DNA from: an uncultured Muribaculaceae bacterium
GTDB taxonomy: Bacteria; Bacteroidota; Bacteroidia; Bacteroidales; Muribaculaceae
DNA: 15,289 nucleotides
Assembly (NCBI GenBank): GCA_910584525.1
Contig: CAJUAT010000060.1
Span: 1 to 15,289 of the forward strand
Reading direction: 5' to 3'
Shown: positions 1 through 8,496 of the stretch, in pieces
How positions within the stretch are numbered: the stretch's first letter is position 1
Layout of the letters: the number at the start of each line of letters is the position of its first letter
Notes under the pieces: generated by a model
What the model saw: the letters and a program-made list of their open reading frames with translations, nothing else
Database searches by the model: none
Told to the model about the DNA's origin: nothing
Made by a program: the position numbers and the translations under genes

Positions 1-68
1 TTTTGTCATGTACTTAAAAAAAATTCACAAATCACAAAAGTTTAAATGAGTTCACCATATAATTAAGG

Positions 69-76
69 TATATTTG
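69..76 (+). promoter_or_regulatory. Bacteroidetes -7 box (TAnnTTTG) of the large surface-protein gene
   Basis: The sequence TATATTTG matches the Bacteroidetes -7 consensus TAnnTTTG exactly. It lies about 50 bases before the ATG, giving an AT-rich leader of roughly 40 nt. No good -33 TTTG sits at the usual 19-21 nt distance (only AATG at 45-48), so this may be a weaker or regulated promoter. Bases 1-68 are AT-rich and hold nothing else recognised. Confidence 0.55.
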
Positions 77-124
77 CATTTTCGGAGTCTAAAACAACAT
101 AACAAACAATAAAAACTAACGCTC

Positions 125-3100
125 ATGAAAAAGACACTACCCATAGCAGGGATGTTGCTGGCATTGGCGGGACTGGTTACGGCAATGCCGTCGTCGGCCC
201 TCGGTCCCGGCCGGCAGAGTGGCGGAGCCTCCGTAGGATGGAAGCCTGTCGGCAGGATGCTGAATGCGACCCCGTCGCTTGACCAGTCAGGCACGCATAT
301 CCGGCGAGTTCCCGACAAGGCGGATGTATATGGCGCCACGAATGTGTTCGGTTTGCCCGAAACGCTGGCTACTGTGGCGCTGCCTCAAAGCCGCAAGGCT
401 CCCGACAATGCCGGTGCCTCCGGCGACAACGTGCGCAAGGCGCAGGCTCTTCTCATTTTCTCCGATTCCAGAAAAGCGTGCAACTCTATCATAGAGCTTC
501 CCATTGCTGCGGGAAAAGTGGAGTCTTTCGCCACTGTGAAGCAGAATGTGCCCAACATGCCCTACAAGGACTATGGCGAGAAAGTGGTGGCGGCAGTGGC
601 TCTCGACAATGCTTTCGTTACCTCCACATTCTGCCAGATGATGTATTCGCAGACAAACGGCGTATACAACTGGACAGACTGGTCGCATAAGTACAATTAC
701 GACTATCGGGCAGCCGACCTGGAGGTGACCACCCTCGCCTACAATCCCGACGACGGCATGGTTTACGGCGTATTCCAGGGTATAGATCCCGAAACGCAAA
801 AGGACTCATGGTTCTTCGGCCGATGGGTTGATGCCACCTCTTATACACGTCCGGAGGTTATCAGCTGGATTGGCGATAATGGCTGGTATGGCATGGCCAT
901 ATCTCCGGCGGGTGTCGTTTATGCTATCGACAGCAGCTGCAACCTCCTCAAGGTTGACAAGACCACAGGTCAGACTGAAAAAATCGGAAGCACCGGTCTG
1001 AGCAACAAGTACAAGACTTCGGGGTGCTATGATTCCGAGAGTGGCCGTATACTTTTCGCCACGAGTCTTGACAGAGGATCGGCGCTTTATACCATCGACC
1101 CGACTACAGGCCGCGCCACCATGCTCTATGCCATGCCCGACGGCGAGCAGATGGTGGGGATGTTCATACCGTCGGCAGCTGCCGACCCCAAGGCTCCTGC
1201 CGCCGCCTCCGACATCAAGGTGGAGTTCCCCCTCGGATCAAATACGGGCAATATCATTTTCACGGTACCGGCAACATATTACGACGGCACCGCCGCAACC
1301 GGCACGGTGGCTTATGAGGTAATGCTTGACGGTAATTCCGTCGGCAAAGGCACAGCCGCCTACGGAACCACGGTATCTGTACCGGTTACCGTGGAGAAGG
1401 CCGCGAAAGGAAACATCACCGTCAAACTTTCCAACAGTGCCGGCGCAGGTCCTCTTGCCCGCGCAAGCCTTTTCTGCGGCACTCCCGTACCCAGAAACCC
1501 CTATATCAATAAGAATCTCGCATACGACGAAGCTGCCAAGACCTTCAGCTTCTCGTGGGAGCCTAACTCCAACACCGATGGCGTTACCGGAGGTACCATT
1601 GTCAACGGCGACCTTACTTATGAAGTGACCCGCTATCCCGACGGAAAGGTCATGGACTTCGGCTCGGATGTCAGGTCGGTTACTGACAAATGGGAATTTC
1701 CCGACGACAACCTGAGGATTGTATATTATGAAGTGAAATCGGTATATCATGGAGTGAAGTCGACGAGTGCGCGCACGCGAACCATGACCTTCGGCAAGAT
1801 CACGCCGCCGTACGAGAACGGCACATCGAGCGTTATAGATGCCGCGGCGTTCAGCTGGCTCTCCACGCCCGGCGACGCCATCAACTGGCAATACATCGGT
1901 GCCGTCACGGAGCAGCAGCGCCAGCATGGTTGGCTTTACCATGGCGCCGCCAACAGCCAGACGCCTATGGACAGCTATCTCGTGCTCTCCGGCATGCGAC
2001 TCGAAAAAGACAAAATCTACACACTGGCCTTTACTGCCGCATGTACCAACACGTCGTGGCGCAATGAGCGCATGGCCGTTTACCTCGGCGACGAGGTATC
2101 CGAGACAGGCCTGCGTAAGAAGACGCTCATAGAACCTGTGCTCATATACAGCCGCCGCGAAGAGGATGGCGAACGGCACACATGTAATTTCTCCGTCGAC
2201 AAGGATGGAATCTACTACTTGTCGTTCCATCACTGTTCCGATCCGAACCTTCGCTATCTGTATATCGGCGAGGTGTCGATATCTGCGCCAATCGACGGTC
2301 AGGTGCCCGGCGAGATACGCAATGTCAAGGCAGAGGCTGCCGCAGGCGGCAAGCTGCAGGTGACCTTGTCTTTCGACATGCCCGACAAGTCGGTGGGCGG
2401 CCAGCAGCTGGCCACTCCGCCAATGGTGCGCATAGAACGCAACGGCAAGAAAATCGCTGAACTCCCCGCGGCCGGCGGCTCCCGTACTTATGTGGATGAG
2501 GCAGCCGAAAACGGCGTCAATAATTATGTGCTCGTACCCTTCAACGATAAGGGCGATGGGCCGAAGTCCACAGTCAATGTATTTGCCGGCGTAGGCAAGC
2601 CTGTAAATCCATCGCCTCGCGCGTGGTACGGCGAAAATGACGGCTCCGCGCTGATAAAATGGCAGCCTTCCCTGAAAGACGAGTTCGGAACACTCCTCGA
2701 CAGCTCCAATGTGCGTTATGACATACAGCGTGTCACCATAGAGAACGGAAGCAACGTTCGCACGGTAATAGCCGAGGGCGTCAAGGATACCAGTTATGTC
2801 GACAACTACTGCAGCCCCACAGCTGAGATGCAGGCTGTAAGCTATTATGTGAGGGCGGTCACCGACGGCGGCACAAGCCAGTGGGTGGCTACTCGCCGCG
2901 TATGTCTGGGCAAGCCGGAACAGGCTCCCTGGAATGAGTCGTTCGCCGATGGCAAAGCCGCCTATTACTGGTTTACGGCCGGTCAGGACGTCCAGTGGGG
3001 CCCTATCACCGATGATGTGTATGACGACGCCAAATCTGTAGACGGCGACAATGGACTGATGATATGTGTGGCCGCTAAAGCAAACACCGCAACGCTTCTG

Positions 3101-4777
3101 TACAGTTGCCCGATAGTGGTGCCAGCCGATATGAAGAATCCTGAGATATCTTTCTATTATTTCAATCAGGACAAGTATCAGGGCGTGCCGGTCAAGAACA
3201 ATGTGGCGCTGGTTATCATGGATGAAACCGGTGAGCATCACGTCAAGAGCGCGGTATGCAACGGCCCGTGGGGATGGCAGCGGATGTCGTACAACATGGA
3301 CAGCTATCGTGGCAAGAAGGTGCAGATCGGAGTGTATGCCGAATGTGTGGACCGTCCGAGCAACCTTGTGGATGCCTTCCGACTCGCAACCCGTCACGAG
3401 AACGACATAGACATGGTTACGCTTCGCGGTCCCTCCGAGGTGGAGGCCGGTGCCGATGCTGTGTTCAATGTCACTTTCGAGAACCATGGATCAAATCCTG
3501 TTGCCGCTGGCTATCCCGTGGAACTGTATATAGGCGACAACAAGGTGGCCGAGACTCCCGGTCCCGCACTTGAGGTGGATGCCAGGGGTGAGGTCAACTT
3601 TACCGTGGCCACCAATCCCACGATGGGGAAGGAAGTCTCTGTCCATGCAAAGGTAAGATATGATGCCGACAATGACCCGAGCAACAATGTCTCCAATGAT
3701 TATATCCTTTCCTTGGTACGCAATGACCTTTATCCGGAGCCTCAGAATCTTTCCGCATCGCGCGGCGATGGCAAAGTGTCGCTCGAATGGGCGGCTCCCG
3801 ATATGTCGAGAACACCCAGGAAGGTACATACCGAGACTTTCGATGGTTTCGAGTCATTCGCCAAGAGCATTCCCGGCTGGACAATACTCGATGTCGACAA
3901 AGGCATTGTGGCTCCGATTTCCAGCTATATAAAGGTTCCGGAGAGCTATGGCGCCCCGGCCGGATTCTTCGTACAGGACAGCAGCGTCAAGCCTTTCAAC
4001 GAGTTTGAGGAATTCAAGCCTTTCAGCGGTACCAAATACATGGCGTCGCAGTTGGTGACCGATGCCGAGGGCAACGACATGCAGTGCGACGACTGGCTGA
4101 TATCTCCCGAGTTGTCGGGTCACAGACAGATTGCATCCTTCATGGGCAAGAGCATTTCATCGTCATGGCTCGAATCGTTCGAGGTGTATTATTCTACCGG
4201 AAGTCTCGAACCCTCCGACTTCATTATGATAGGCGGCGTCAAGGGAGCTCCCAACGCCTGGATCCATTACACAGCCGAACTTCCCGAGGGAGCGAAGTAT
4301 TTCGCCATACGCTGTGTGTCGTTTGCACGTCTCCAGTTTATGGTTGATGATGTGTCGCTGCGGCTCAAGAGTTGCGACCTTGTGGAGCTCAATCTTCTCG
4401 GCTACAACGTATATCGTGATGGCGTGAAGGTCAACGAGATGCCTGTTAACGCCACCCTCTTTACCGATGACAAGGCTGATTCCGACGCCCACAGGTATAT
4501 GGTGACCGCTGTATATAAGGAAGGGGAGTCCACTCCTTCCAACGAGGCCGGAGTAGGTGCCGGCATAATCGGCATCGGCTCCGACGGCGTCATGATATAT
4601 GGCGTCAGAGGTGGTGTCGTGATAAAGGGCGCCGACGGCATGGATGTCACGGTATCGAGTCTCGTGGGACATACCTGGTTCGAAGGCACGGTGCCGGCTG
4701 ACGGTCGTATCAGTCTGCCGGCTGGTGTATATGCTGTCACGCTCAATGGCCGCTCGGCCAAAGTGATGGTGAAGTGA
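125..4777 (+). CDS. Large secreted multidomain surface protein (FN3 / choice-of-anchor J / CARDB-like, sorting-like C-terminus)
   Basis: A 1550-residue protein that is probably exported and surface-attached; its ligand is unknown. Seen in order: signal peptide about 1-25; a propeller-like region about 105-345 with motifs such as LYTIDPTTGRAT; two Ig/FN3-like segments about 355-555; a choice-of-anchor-like domain about 561-714; two FN3 domains about 726-932; a choice-of-anchor J domain about 935-1083; a CARDB-like domain about 1100-1195 (AVFNVTFENHG, then DADNDPSNNVSN); then an FN3 split around a second choice-of-anchor J domain about 1235-1410. The tail from about 1480 ends LPAGVYAVTLNGRSAKVMVK, which resembles a T9SS type A sorting domain. 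No catalytic motif was found, so adhesion or polymer binding is inferred. The ATG is the first in frame, follows an AT-rich leader without Shine-Dalgarno, and begins a good signal peptide. The gene stands alone between its own promoter and terminator. Confidence 0.9.
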   Translation: MKKTLPIAGMLLALAGLVTAMPSSALGPGRQSGGASVGWKPVGRMLNATPSLDQSGTHIRRVPDKADVYGATNVFGLPETLATVALPQSRKAPDNAGASGDNVRKAQALLIFSDSRKACNSIIELPIAAGKVESFATVKQNVPNMPYKDYGEKVVAAVALDNAFVTSTFCQMMYSQTNGVYNWTDWSHKYNYDYRAADLEVTTLAYNPDDGMVYGVFQGIDPETQKDSWFFGRWVDATSYTRPEVISWIGDNGWYGMAISPAGVVYAIDSSCNLLKVDKTTGQTEKIGSTGLSNKYKTSGCYDSESGRILFATSLDRGSALYTIDPTTGRATMLYAMPDGEQMVGMFIPSAAADPKAPAAASDIKVEFPLGSNTGNIIFTVPATYYDGTAATGTVAYEVMLDGNSVGKGTAAYGTTVSVPVTVEKAAKGNITVKLSNSAGAGPLARASLFCGTPVPRNPYINKNLAYDEAAKTFSFSWEPNSNTDGVTGGTIVNGDLTYEVTRYPDGKVMDFGSDVRSVTDKWEFPDDNLRIVYYEVKSVYHGVKSTSARTRTMTFGKITPPYENGTSSVIDAAAFSWLSTPGDAINWQYIGAVTEQQRQHGWLYHGAANSQTPMDSYLVLSGMRLEKDKIYTLAFTAACTNTSWRNERMAVYLGDEVSETGLRKKTLIEPVLIYSRREEDGERHTCNFSVDKDGIYYLSFHHCSDPNLRYLYIGEVSISAPIDGQVPGEIRNVKAEAAAGGKLQVTLSFDMPDKSVGGQQLATPPMVRIERNGKKIAELPAAGGSRTYVDEAAENGVNNYVLVPFNDKGDGPKSTVNVFAGVGKPVNPSPRAWYGENDGSALIKWQPSLKDEFGTLLDSSNVRYDIQRVTIENGSNVRTVIAEGVKDTSYVDNYCSPTAEMQAVSYYVRAVTDGGTSQWVATRRVCLGKPEQAPWNESFADGKAAYYWFTAGQDVQWGPITDDVYDDAKSVDGDNGLMICVAAKANTATLLYSCPIVVPADMKNPEISFYYFNQDKYQGVPVKNNVALVIMDETGEHHVKSAVCNGPWGWQRMSYNMDSYRGKKVQIGVYAECVDRPSNLVDAFRLATRHENDIDMVTLRGPSEVEAGADAVFNVTFENHGSNPVAAGYPVELYIGDNKVAETPGPALEVDARGEVNFTVATNPTMGKEVSVHAKVRYDADNDPSNNVSNDYILSLVRNDLYPEPQNLSASRGDGKVSLEWAAPDMSRTPRKVHTETFDGFESFAKSIPGWTILDVDKGIVAPISSYIKVPESYGAPAGFFVQDSSVKPFNEFEEFKPFSGTKYMASQLVTDAEGNDMQCDDWLISPELSGHRQIASFMGKSISSSWLESFEVYYSTGSLEPSDFIMIGGVKGAPNAWIHYTAELPEGAKYFAIRCVSFARLQFMVDDVSLRLKSCDLVELNLLGYNVYRDGVKVNEMPVNATLFTDDKADSDAHRYMVTAVYKEGESTPSNEAGVGAGIIGIGSDGVMIYGVRGGVVIKGADGMDVTVSSLVGHTWFEGTVPADGRISLPAGVYAVTLNGRSAKVMVK

Positions 4778-4795
4778 TGATATGATGACCAAGTG

Positions 4796-4827
4796 CAGAG
4801 GGATGCCCCATTCGGAGCATCCCTCTG
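4796..4827. terminator. Hairpin terminator between convergent genes
   Basis: A perfect 11-bp stem (CAGAGGGATGC and its complement) encloses a 10-nt loop. It starts 18 nt after the stop of the large surface-protein gene and is followed on the + strand by a T-rich stretch (TTTCTT). On the - strand it lies downstream of pheS, past the 9-bp repeats, so it could stop both transcripts. The U-tract is weak in both directions. Confidence 0.75.
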
Positions 4828-4834
4828 ATGTTTC

Positions 4835-4879
4835 TTATGTGATTTATGTGACTTATGTGATTTATGTGACTTATGTCAA
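4835..4879. repeat. Five-copy 9-bp tandem repeat at the 3' end of pheS
   Basis: Five head-to-tail 9-bp units: TTATGTGAT, TTATGTGAC, TTATGTGAT, TTATGTGAC, TTATGTCAA. The T/C alternation at the ninth base also makes it an 18-bp unit repeated about two and a half times. The last, diverged copy contains the pheS stop codon (TCA on the + strand at 4876-4878). It lies between the shared terminator hairpin and pheS. Confidence 0.85.
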
Positions 4880-5901
4880 TGGGCTGAGATGAACTCGTTG
4901 AGGAAGCGAACGTCGTTTTCGGAGAAGAGGCGGAGGTCTTTTACCTTGTATTTGAGGTTGGCGATTCTCTCCACGCCCATGCCGAATGCGTAACCGGAGT
5001 AAACCTCGGGGTCGATGCCGCAATTTCTGAGCACGTTGGGGTCAACCATACCGCAGCCGAGGATTTCAACCCAACCTGTACCTTTGCAGAGTGCGCATCC
5101 TTTGCCGCCGCAGATATGGCAGCTGATGTCCATTTCGGCGCTGGGCTCGGTGAAGGGGAAATAGCTCGGACGCAGACGTATACGGGTATCGGGGCCGAAC
5201 ATGCGTCGGGCAAAGCCTAACAGCACCTGCTCCAGGTCGGCAAACGATACGTTCTTGTCGATGTACAGACCTTCCACCTGATGGAAGAAGCAGTGGGCGC
5301 GTGCCGAGATGGCTTCATTGCGGTAAACGCGGCCCGGACATACAATGCGTATCGGTGGCTGTGAATGTTCCATGGTGCGTGTCTGCACCGAGGATGTGTG
5401 CGTGCGCAGAAGCACGTCGGCATTCTCGCGGTCGATGAAGAAAGTGTCCTGCATGTCGCGGGCGGGATGGTCGGGAGGAAAATTGAGACTCTCGAACACA
5501 TGCCAGTCGTCCTCGATCTCGGGCCCTTCTGCTATGGTGAAGCCCATGCTGCCGAAAATTTCGAGTATTTCGTTGCGTACCAGCGACAGAGGGTGACGTG
5601 TGCCGCAGGGCGTGGGAGTGGCGGTACGCGTAAGGTCAAGGTCGGCGCTGACCTCGTTGTCCTGACTGTCGAAGCTCTCCTTGAGCTCGCTTATGCGGCT
5701 CTGGGCATATTCCTTGAGCTCGTTGACGGCGCGTCCTACTTCTTTCTTGCTTTCGGCCGGTACATTGCGGAAATCCGCCATAAGTGCCGGTATCAGCCCT
5801 TTCTTTCCAAGATATTTTATACGCAACTCTTCAACGGCGTTTTTGTCGCTCGCCGTGATATTGTCAAGTTCGGCGCGTAGCGCCGCGATTCTTTCTATCA
5901 T
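4876..5901 (-). CDS. pheS: Phenylalanine--tRNA ligase alpha subunit
   Basis: Catalytic subunit of the cytoplasmic (alpha-beta)2 enzyme that charges tRNA-Phe with phenylalanine. At 341 residues it is close to the usual bacterial length (about 330-340). The N-terminal coiled coil, about 1-90, binds tRNA. The class II catalytic core contains SLNFPPDHPARDMQDTFF (138-155), RTHTSSVQ (166-173), the motif 2 region RNEAISARAHCFFHQVEG (194-211), and motif 3 GYAFGMGVERI (303-313). A305 in GYAFG matches the substrate-pocket alanine (A294 in E. coli). C261, C264, C269 and C272 form a CxxC-x4-CxxC group that may bind zinc, as in many non-proteobacterial PheS proteins. The ATG gives the expected MIERIAALRAEL start. 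pheT is not in this window, so pheS is separate from it here. It probably has its own promoter at the end of the upstream gene. Confidence 0.98.
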   Translation of the reverse strand: MIERIAALRAELDNITASDKNAVEELRIKYLGKKGLIPALMADFRNVPAESKKEVGRAVNELKEYAQSRISELKESFDSQDNEVSADLDLTRTATPTPCGTRHPLSLVRNEILEIFGSMGFTIAEGPEIEDDWHVFESLNFPPDHPARDMQDTFFIDRENADVLLRTHTSSVQTRTMEHSQPPIRIVCPGRVYRNEAISARAHCFFHQVEGLYIDKNVSFADLEQVLLGFARRMFGPDTRIRLRPSYFPFTEPSAEMDISCHICGGKGCALCKGTGWVEILGCGMVDPNVLRNCGIDPEVYSGYAFGMGVERIANLKYKVKDLRLFSENDVRFLNEFISAH

Positions 5902-5933
5902 CGCCTTTTCCTTTTATGTCGCTATATTTTATG

Positions 5934-5941
5934 CAAAATTA
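5934..5941 (-). promoter_or_regulatory. -7 box of the pheS promoter, containing the stop codon of the upstream gene
   Basis: Read on the - strand, this is TAATTTTG followed by CA, an exact TAnnTTTG match. Its first three bases are the TAA stop codon of the glycoside-hydrolase-like gene. It lies 33 nt before the pheS ATG. The -33 element is poor: the nearest candidate is TTTA at about 23 nt distance. Confidence 0.6.
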
Positions 5942-7585
5942 CAAATTTTTCTTGAATTTGAGAATAAAGAAGTTGCCGGCCGGTATGTTGATGGTGAGCT
6001 TGTTGCCTGAAATTCCCTTGCGGCGGGATGTGTTGTCGGCAGGTGAGCCGTTGTCCCACACCGGTTCATAGTCGTAGCCGTCGGCGAGCCGCAGCCGGAT
6101 ATTGTTCTGCGCCTTGAAAGCGTCATGGTTGGCGATCACGAGATAGTCCTCGCCGTTTTTTTCGATATGCGACAGCAGCAGACCCTCTTCGGTGGTACTA
6201 ATCGCGGTGACAGGTCCGAAAGGTAGTGAAGCCTGAGCCAGTCCCCCGTACTGATAGGCTTTGTCGGCATCCATACCCTTGCAGTAATGCCCCAGACCCT
6301 TTACTGTGGACTCGAAAAATATGGGTTCGAGCTTCAGAATCTCGCCTACCACGGTCTTTACGTTGTTCCACAGCTCGCTCTGACGGTAGGGAAACTCCAC
6401 CTTCATCTTGTCGGGGTTGTCGGATTTGGAGATTACGGCGCGGAGAGGAGCATCGCTGAAGATGTATTCCACGCTGTTGGGAGTGATAGCTTCCTTGCCG
6501 TCGCCCATGCCGTACGACCAGAATAGGATTCCCTGCGCTCCTGAAGCCAAGGCGTTGAAAGCCTCGAAACGTAACTGCTCCTTCGACGGGAAGGGATTGT
6601 AGAAGTTATAGCTGTCGGTTTCGGGATTCCAGTTGCCTCCCGGCGAACTCATGCAGTATGCCCAGAAGGGTCGGCCCGTTATCTGCGACTGCCGGCAGAA
6701 ACGCTCCAGATTGTGATAGAAAGACTGCGTCCATACGTGGAAGTACTCGGGCTGGTCGTTGGTGGTGTCCCAGGGTGTGAGACCCGCCTTTTTGCAGTTG
6801 TCGGAAAGGATTACGAAAGGGTAGGCGTCGTAACACCACACGGCGGGGCGGAACAGCAGCTGCAACGCCTCGAGGTATTCGTCGGTATCCTTGCAGTTGC
6901 CGGAGAAGGGACTCCTGTCGGGGGGATTGGAGCTGACTATCCATTTGGAACCGTCCCACCAGTCGCCGGCGCCTCCCAGGCTGGCAAACACCAGCTTGTC
7001 GGGATTGAGTTCCGTAAGATATGCGTAGGCATTGGTGAGCCGGTTCCATGTAAGGTTGGCGAGAGCCTCCTTGTCGTCGCCGTAACGTTCGATGCCGGTA
7101 ATCACTTGACCCCAGTCGTTGTACTGTGGCTCGTCCAATATGAGTATGCCGTCGGGATAATTCTTGCTGCGGTAGTGGCTGTTGATCTCATCCATGATCC
7201 GGAAGGAACTGATGATGTTCTGCGACATGAGAAGAATAGTGGCCAGGCCCTCTTTTTTGCCGTCGGGACCCTTGGCATTGCGGGCAGCCGTAAAGAGGGC
7301 GTCTACCTGATGAAAATAGCCGTTCGAGAGCACCGTGTTGAAACCGCATTCCTTGACGCTGCGGATTATCTCGTCAAATTCCTCGCGGTATTTATGAGCC
7401 ACGATGGAATCCGTGATCATGTACCGGAACAGGTTGGGCATGGGCTGGTATGCTACGATTGGCATCCTCCCGGGCGTCGGCGATATATACGGCAGGTTTT
7501 TTGAGTTTTGGGAATTGACTTTCCCTATTTCCCATTGCGGCGTCTGTGCCTCCGCCGGCGTGTGGGTGGCTTCCATTGTCACCAT
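5939..7585 (-). CDS. Glycoside-hydrolase-like TIM-barrel protein, substrate unknown
   Basis: A 548-residue protein with the look of a clan GH-A-type (beta/alpha)8 hydrolase followed by a small beta-sandwich. Likely barrel strands are MPIVAYQPM (41-49), FNTVLSNGY (82-90), GILILDEP (146-153), KLVFASLG (197-204), WCYDAYPFV (250-258), RPFWAYCMS (305-313) and GILFWSYG (352-359). E152 in LDEP sits where the strand-4 acid/base of GH-A enzymes is expected. The strand-7 candidate (RPFWAYCMSSPGGNW) has no glutamate, so the nucleophile is unclear. Residues about 465-548 form the C-terminal beta domain (EDYLVIANHD, ending NIPAGNFFILKFKKNL). No signal peptide is present: the start MVTMEATH is polar and an in-frame TAA lies two codons before it. 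It is divergent from the SIMPL gene and 37 nt upstream of pheS. It could be a cytoplasmic glycosidase or a non-catalytic relative. Confidence 0.75.
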   Translation of the reverse strand: MVTMEATHTPAEAQTPQWEIGKVNSQNSKNLPYISPTPGRMPIVAYQPMPNLFRYMITDSIVAHKYREEFDEIIRSVKECGFNTVLSNGYFHQVDALFTAARNAKGPDGKKEGLATILLMSQNIISSFRIMDEINSHYRSKNYPDGILILDEPQYNDWGQVITGIERYGDDKEALANLTWNRLTNAYAYLTELNPDKLVFASLGGAGDWWDGSKWIVSSNPPDRSPFSGNCKDTDEYLEALQLLFRPAVWCYDAYPFVILSDNCKKAGLTPWDTTNDQPEYFHVWTQSFYHNLERFCRQSQITGRPFWAYCMSSPGGNWNPETDSYNFYNPFPSKEQLRFEAFNALASGAQGILFWSYGMGDGKEAITPNSVEYIFSDAPLRAVISKSDNPDKMKVEFPYRQSELWNNVKTVVGEILKLEPIFFESTVKGLGHYCKGMDADKAYQYGGLAQASLPFGPVTAISTTEEGLLLSHIEKNGEDYLVIANHDAFKAQNNIRLRLADGYDYEPVWDNGSPADNTSRRKGISGNKLTINIPAGNFFILKFKKNL

Positions 7586-7642
7586 TTCTTATTTTTCTGT
7601 GTGGATTATGTCTGTAAAACGAGAAGCCGTCAAATATGTTTT

Positions 7643-7652
7643 AGAGCGCTCT
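7643..7652. promoter_or_regulatory. 10-bp palindrome in the divergent promoter region
   Basis: AGAGCGCTCT is a perfect palindrome in the middle of the 122-bp space between the divergent glycoside-hydrolase-like gene and the SIMPL gene. It is placed as an operator would be, but only one copy is present. No exact TAnnTTTG box is seen in this space on either strand; the nearest are TATGTTTT on + and AAATTTTG on -. The regulatory role is a guess. Confidence 0.25.
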
Positions 7653-7707
7653 TAAACTATTGCAGACAGCCAATGTTCTAATTAGAAAACGACAAAATTT
7701 ACATGTC

Positions 7708-8487
7708 ATGGTAACAGACGAAAAGGGAAAGGGGAAAGGTTGTGTGGAGAAATTCAGCACTGAGGAGAAGGAGGGAGCCTACAGAATAGCATGCACATGG
7801 GTTCCCGCGTTGCTGATAGGCATAGGCCTGATGCTTCTGGGTATTTTCATACGCAACGGTTTCGGTAAGATATCCTCCAACTCGAGGGTGGTTACCGTAA
7901 GGGGCCTTTCCGAAAGGGAGGTGATGGCCAACAAGGTGACATGGCCGATAGTGAGCAAGTTTGTGGGCAATGACCTAACATCCTTGTATGCCCAGGTGCA
8001 GAGTACTGATTCCGCCATTGTGAAATTTCTGAAAGCCAACGGCCTCAGCGACAAGGAATATAGCGTGAATGCGCCGAAAGTGCAGGACATGCAGGCCGAC
8101 AACTATGGCGGCAACCAGGCCCCTTACCGTTATAATGTCACGGCCGTGGTGGTGGTGACTTCCTCGCAGGTAGAGAAAGTCAACGCGCTGATGAACAAGC
8201 AGACCGAGCTTATGTCGCAGGGCATAGCCGTGGTGGCCGGCGATTACAACTATCAGACGTTGTATGAGTTTACCGACCTCAACAAAATCAAGCCCGACAT
8301 GGTGGCCGATGCCACCAAGAATGCGCGGCTTGCCGCCGACAAATTCGCCCAGGACTCCAAATCGAAGCTCGGAAAGATCAAATCGGCAAGCCAGGGACAA
8401 TTCTCCATCGAGGACCGCGACCAATACACCCCTTACATCAAGAATGTCCGCGTGGTCTCCACAATCGAATATTATCTGAAGGACTGA
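7708..8487 (+). CDS. Membrane-anchored SIMPL-domain (DUF541/YggE-like) protein
   Basis: A 259-residue protein with a charged cytoplasmic N-terminus (MVTDEKGKGKG), one membrane segment at about 30-48 (TWVPALLIGIGLMLLGIFI) and a SIMPL domain from about 60 to the end. The domain starts with the usual strand RVVTVRGLSEREV and ends with VRVVSTIEYYLKD. The family includes E. coli YggE and is found in the envelope; its biochemical role is poorly defined and has been linked to oxidative stress. The membrane anchor suggests that the domain faces the periplasm. The frame is open back to a TTG at 7660, but the ATG at 7708 is preferred because the extra residues are not conserved-looking and ATG is the stronger start. 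It is transcribed away from the glycoside-hydrolase-like gene. Confidence 0.88.
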   Translation: MVTDEKGKGKGCVEKFSTEEKEGAYRIACTWVPALLIGIGLMLLGIFIRNGFGKISSNSRVVTVRGLSEREVMANKVTWPIVSKFVGNDLTSLYAQVQSTDSAIVKFLKANGLSDKEYSVNAPKVQDMQADNYGGNQAPYRYNVTAVVVVTSSQVEKVNALMNKQTELMSQGIAVVAGDYNYQTLYEFTDLNKIKPDMVADATKNARLAADKFAQDSKSKLGKIKSASQGQFSIEDRDQYTPYIKNVRVVSTIEYYLKD

Positions 8488-8496
8488 AAATAAGGA

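Noticed and set aside
1238..3487. 749-codon open frame on the - strand inside the large surface-protein gene
   Set aside because: It lies wholly opposite a gene with a clear signal peptide, domains and sorting-like tail. Its translation is low-complexity in style (rich in H, I, R) with no domain motif. It reflects codon bias of the true gene.
4835..4879. CRISPR-like array
   Set aside because: The units are 9 bp and directly adjacent, with no spacers; it is a simple tandem repeat.
6713..7504. 263-codon + strand frame opposite the glycoside-hydrolase-like gene
   Set aside because: It is antisense to a gene with convincing barrel motifs and shows no domain of its own.
7660..7707. Upstream TTG start for the SIMPL protein
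   Set aside because: It adds 16 residues (QTANVLIRKRQ...) with no family resemblance before a good ATG followed by the expected N-terminus and membrane segment.
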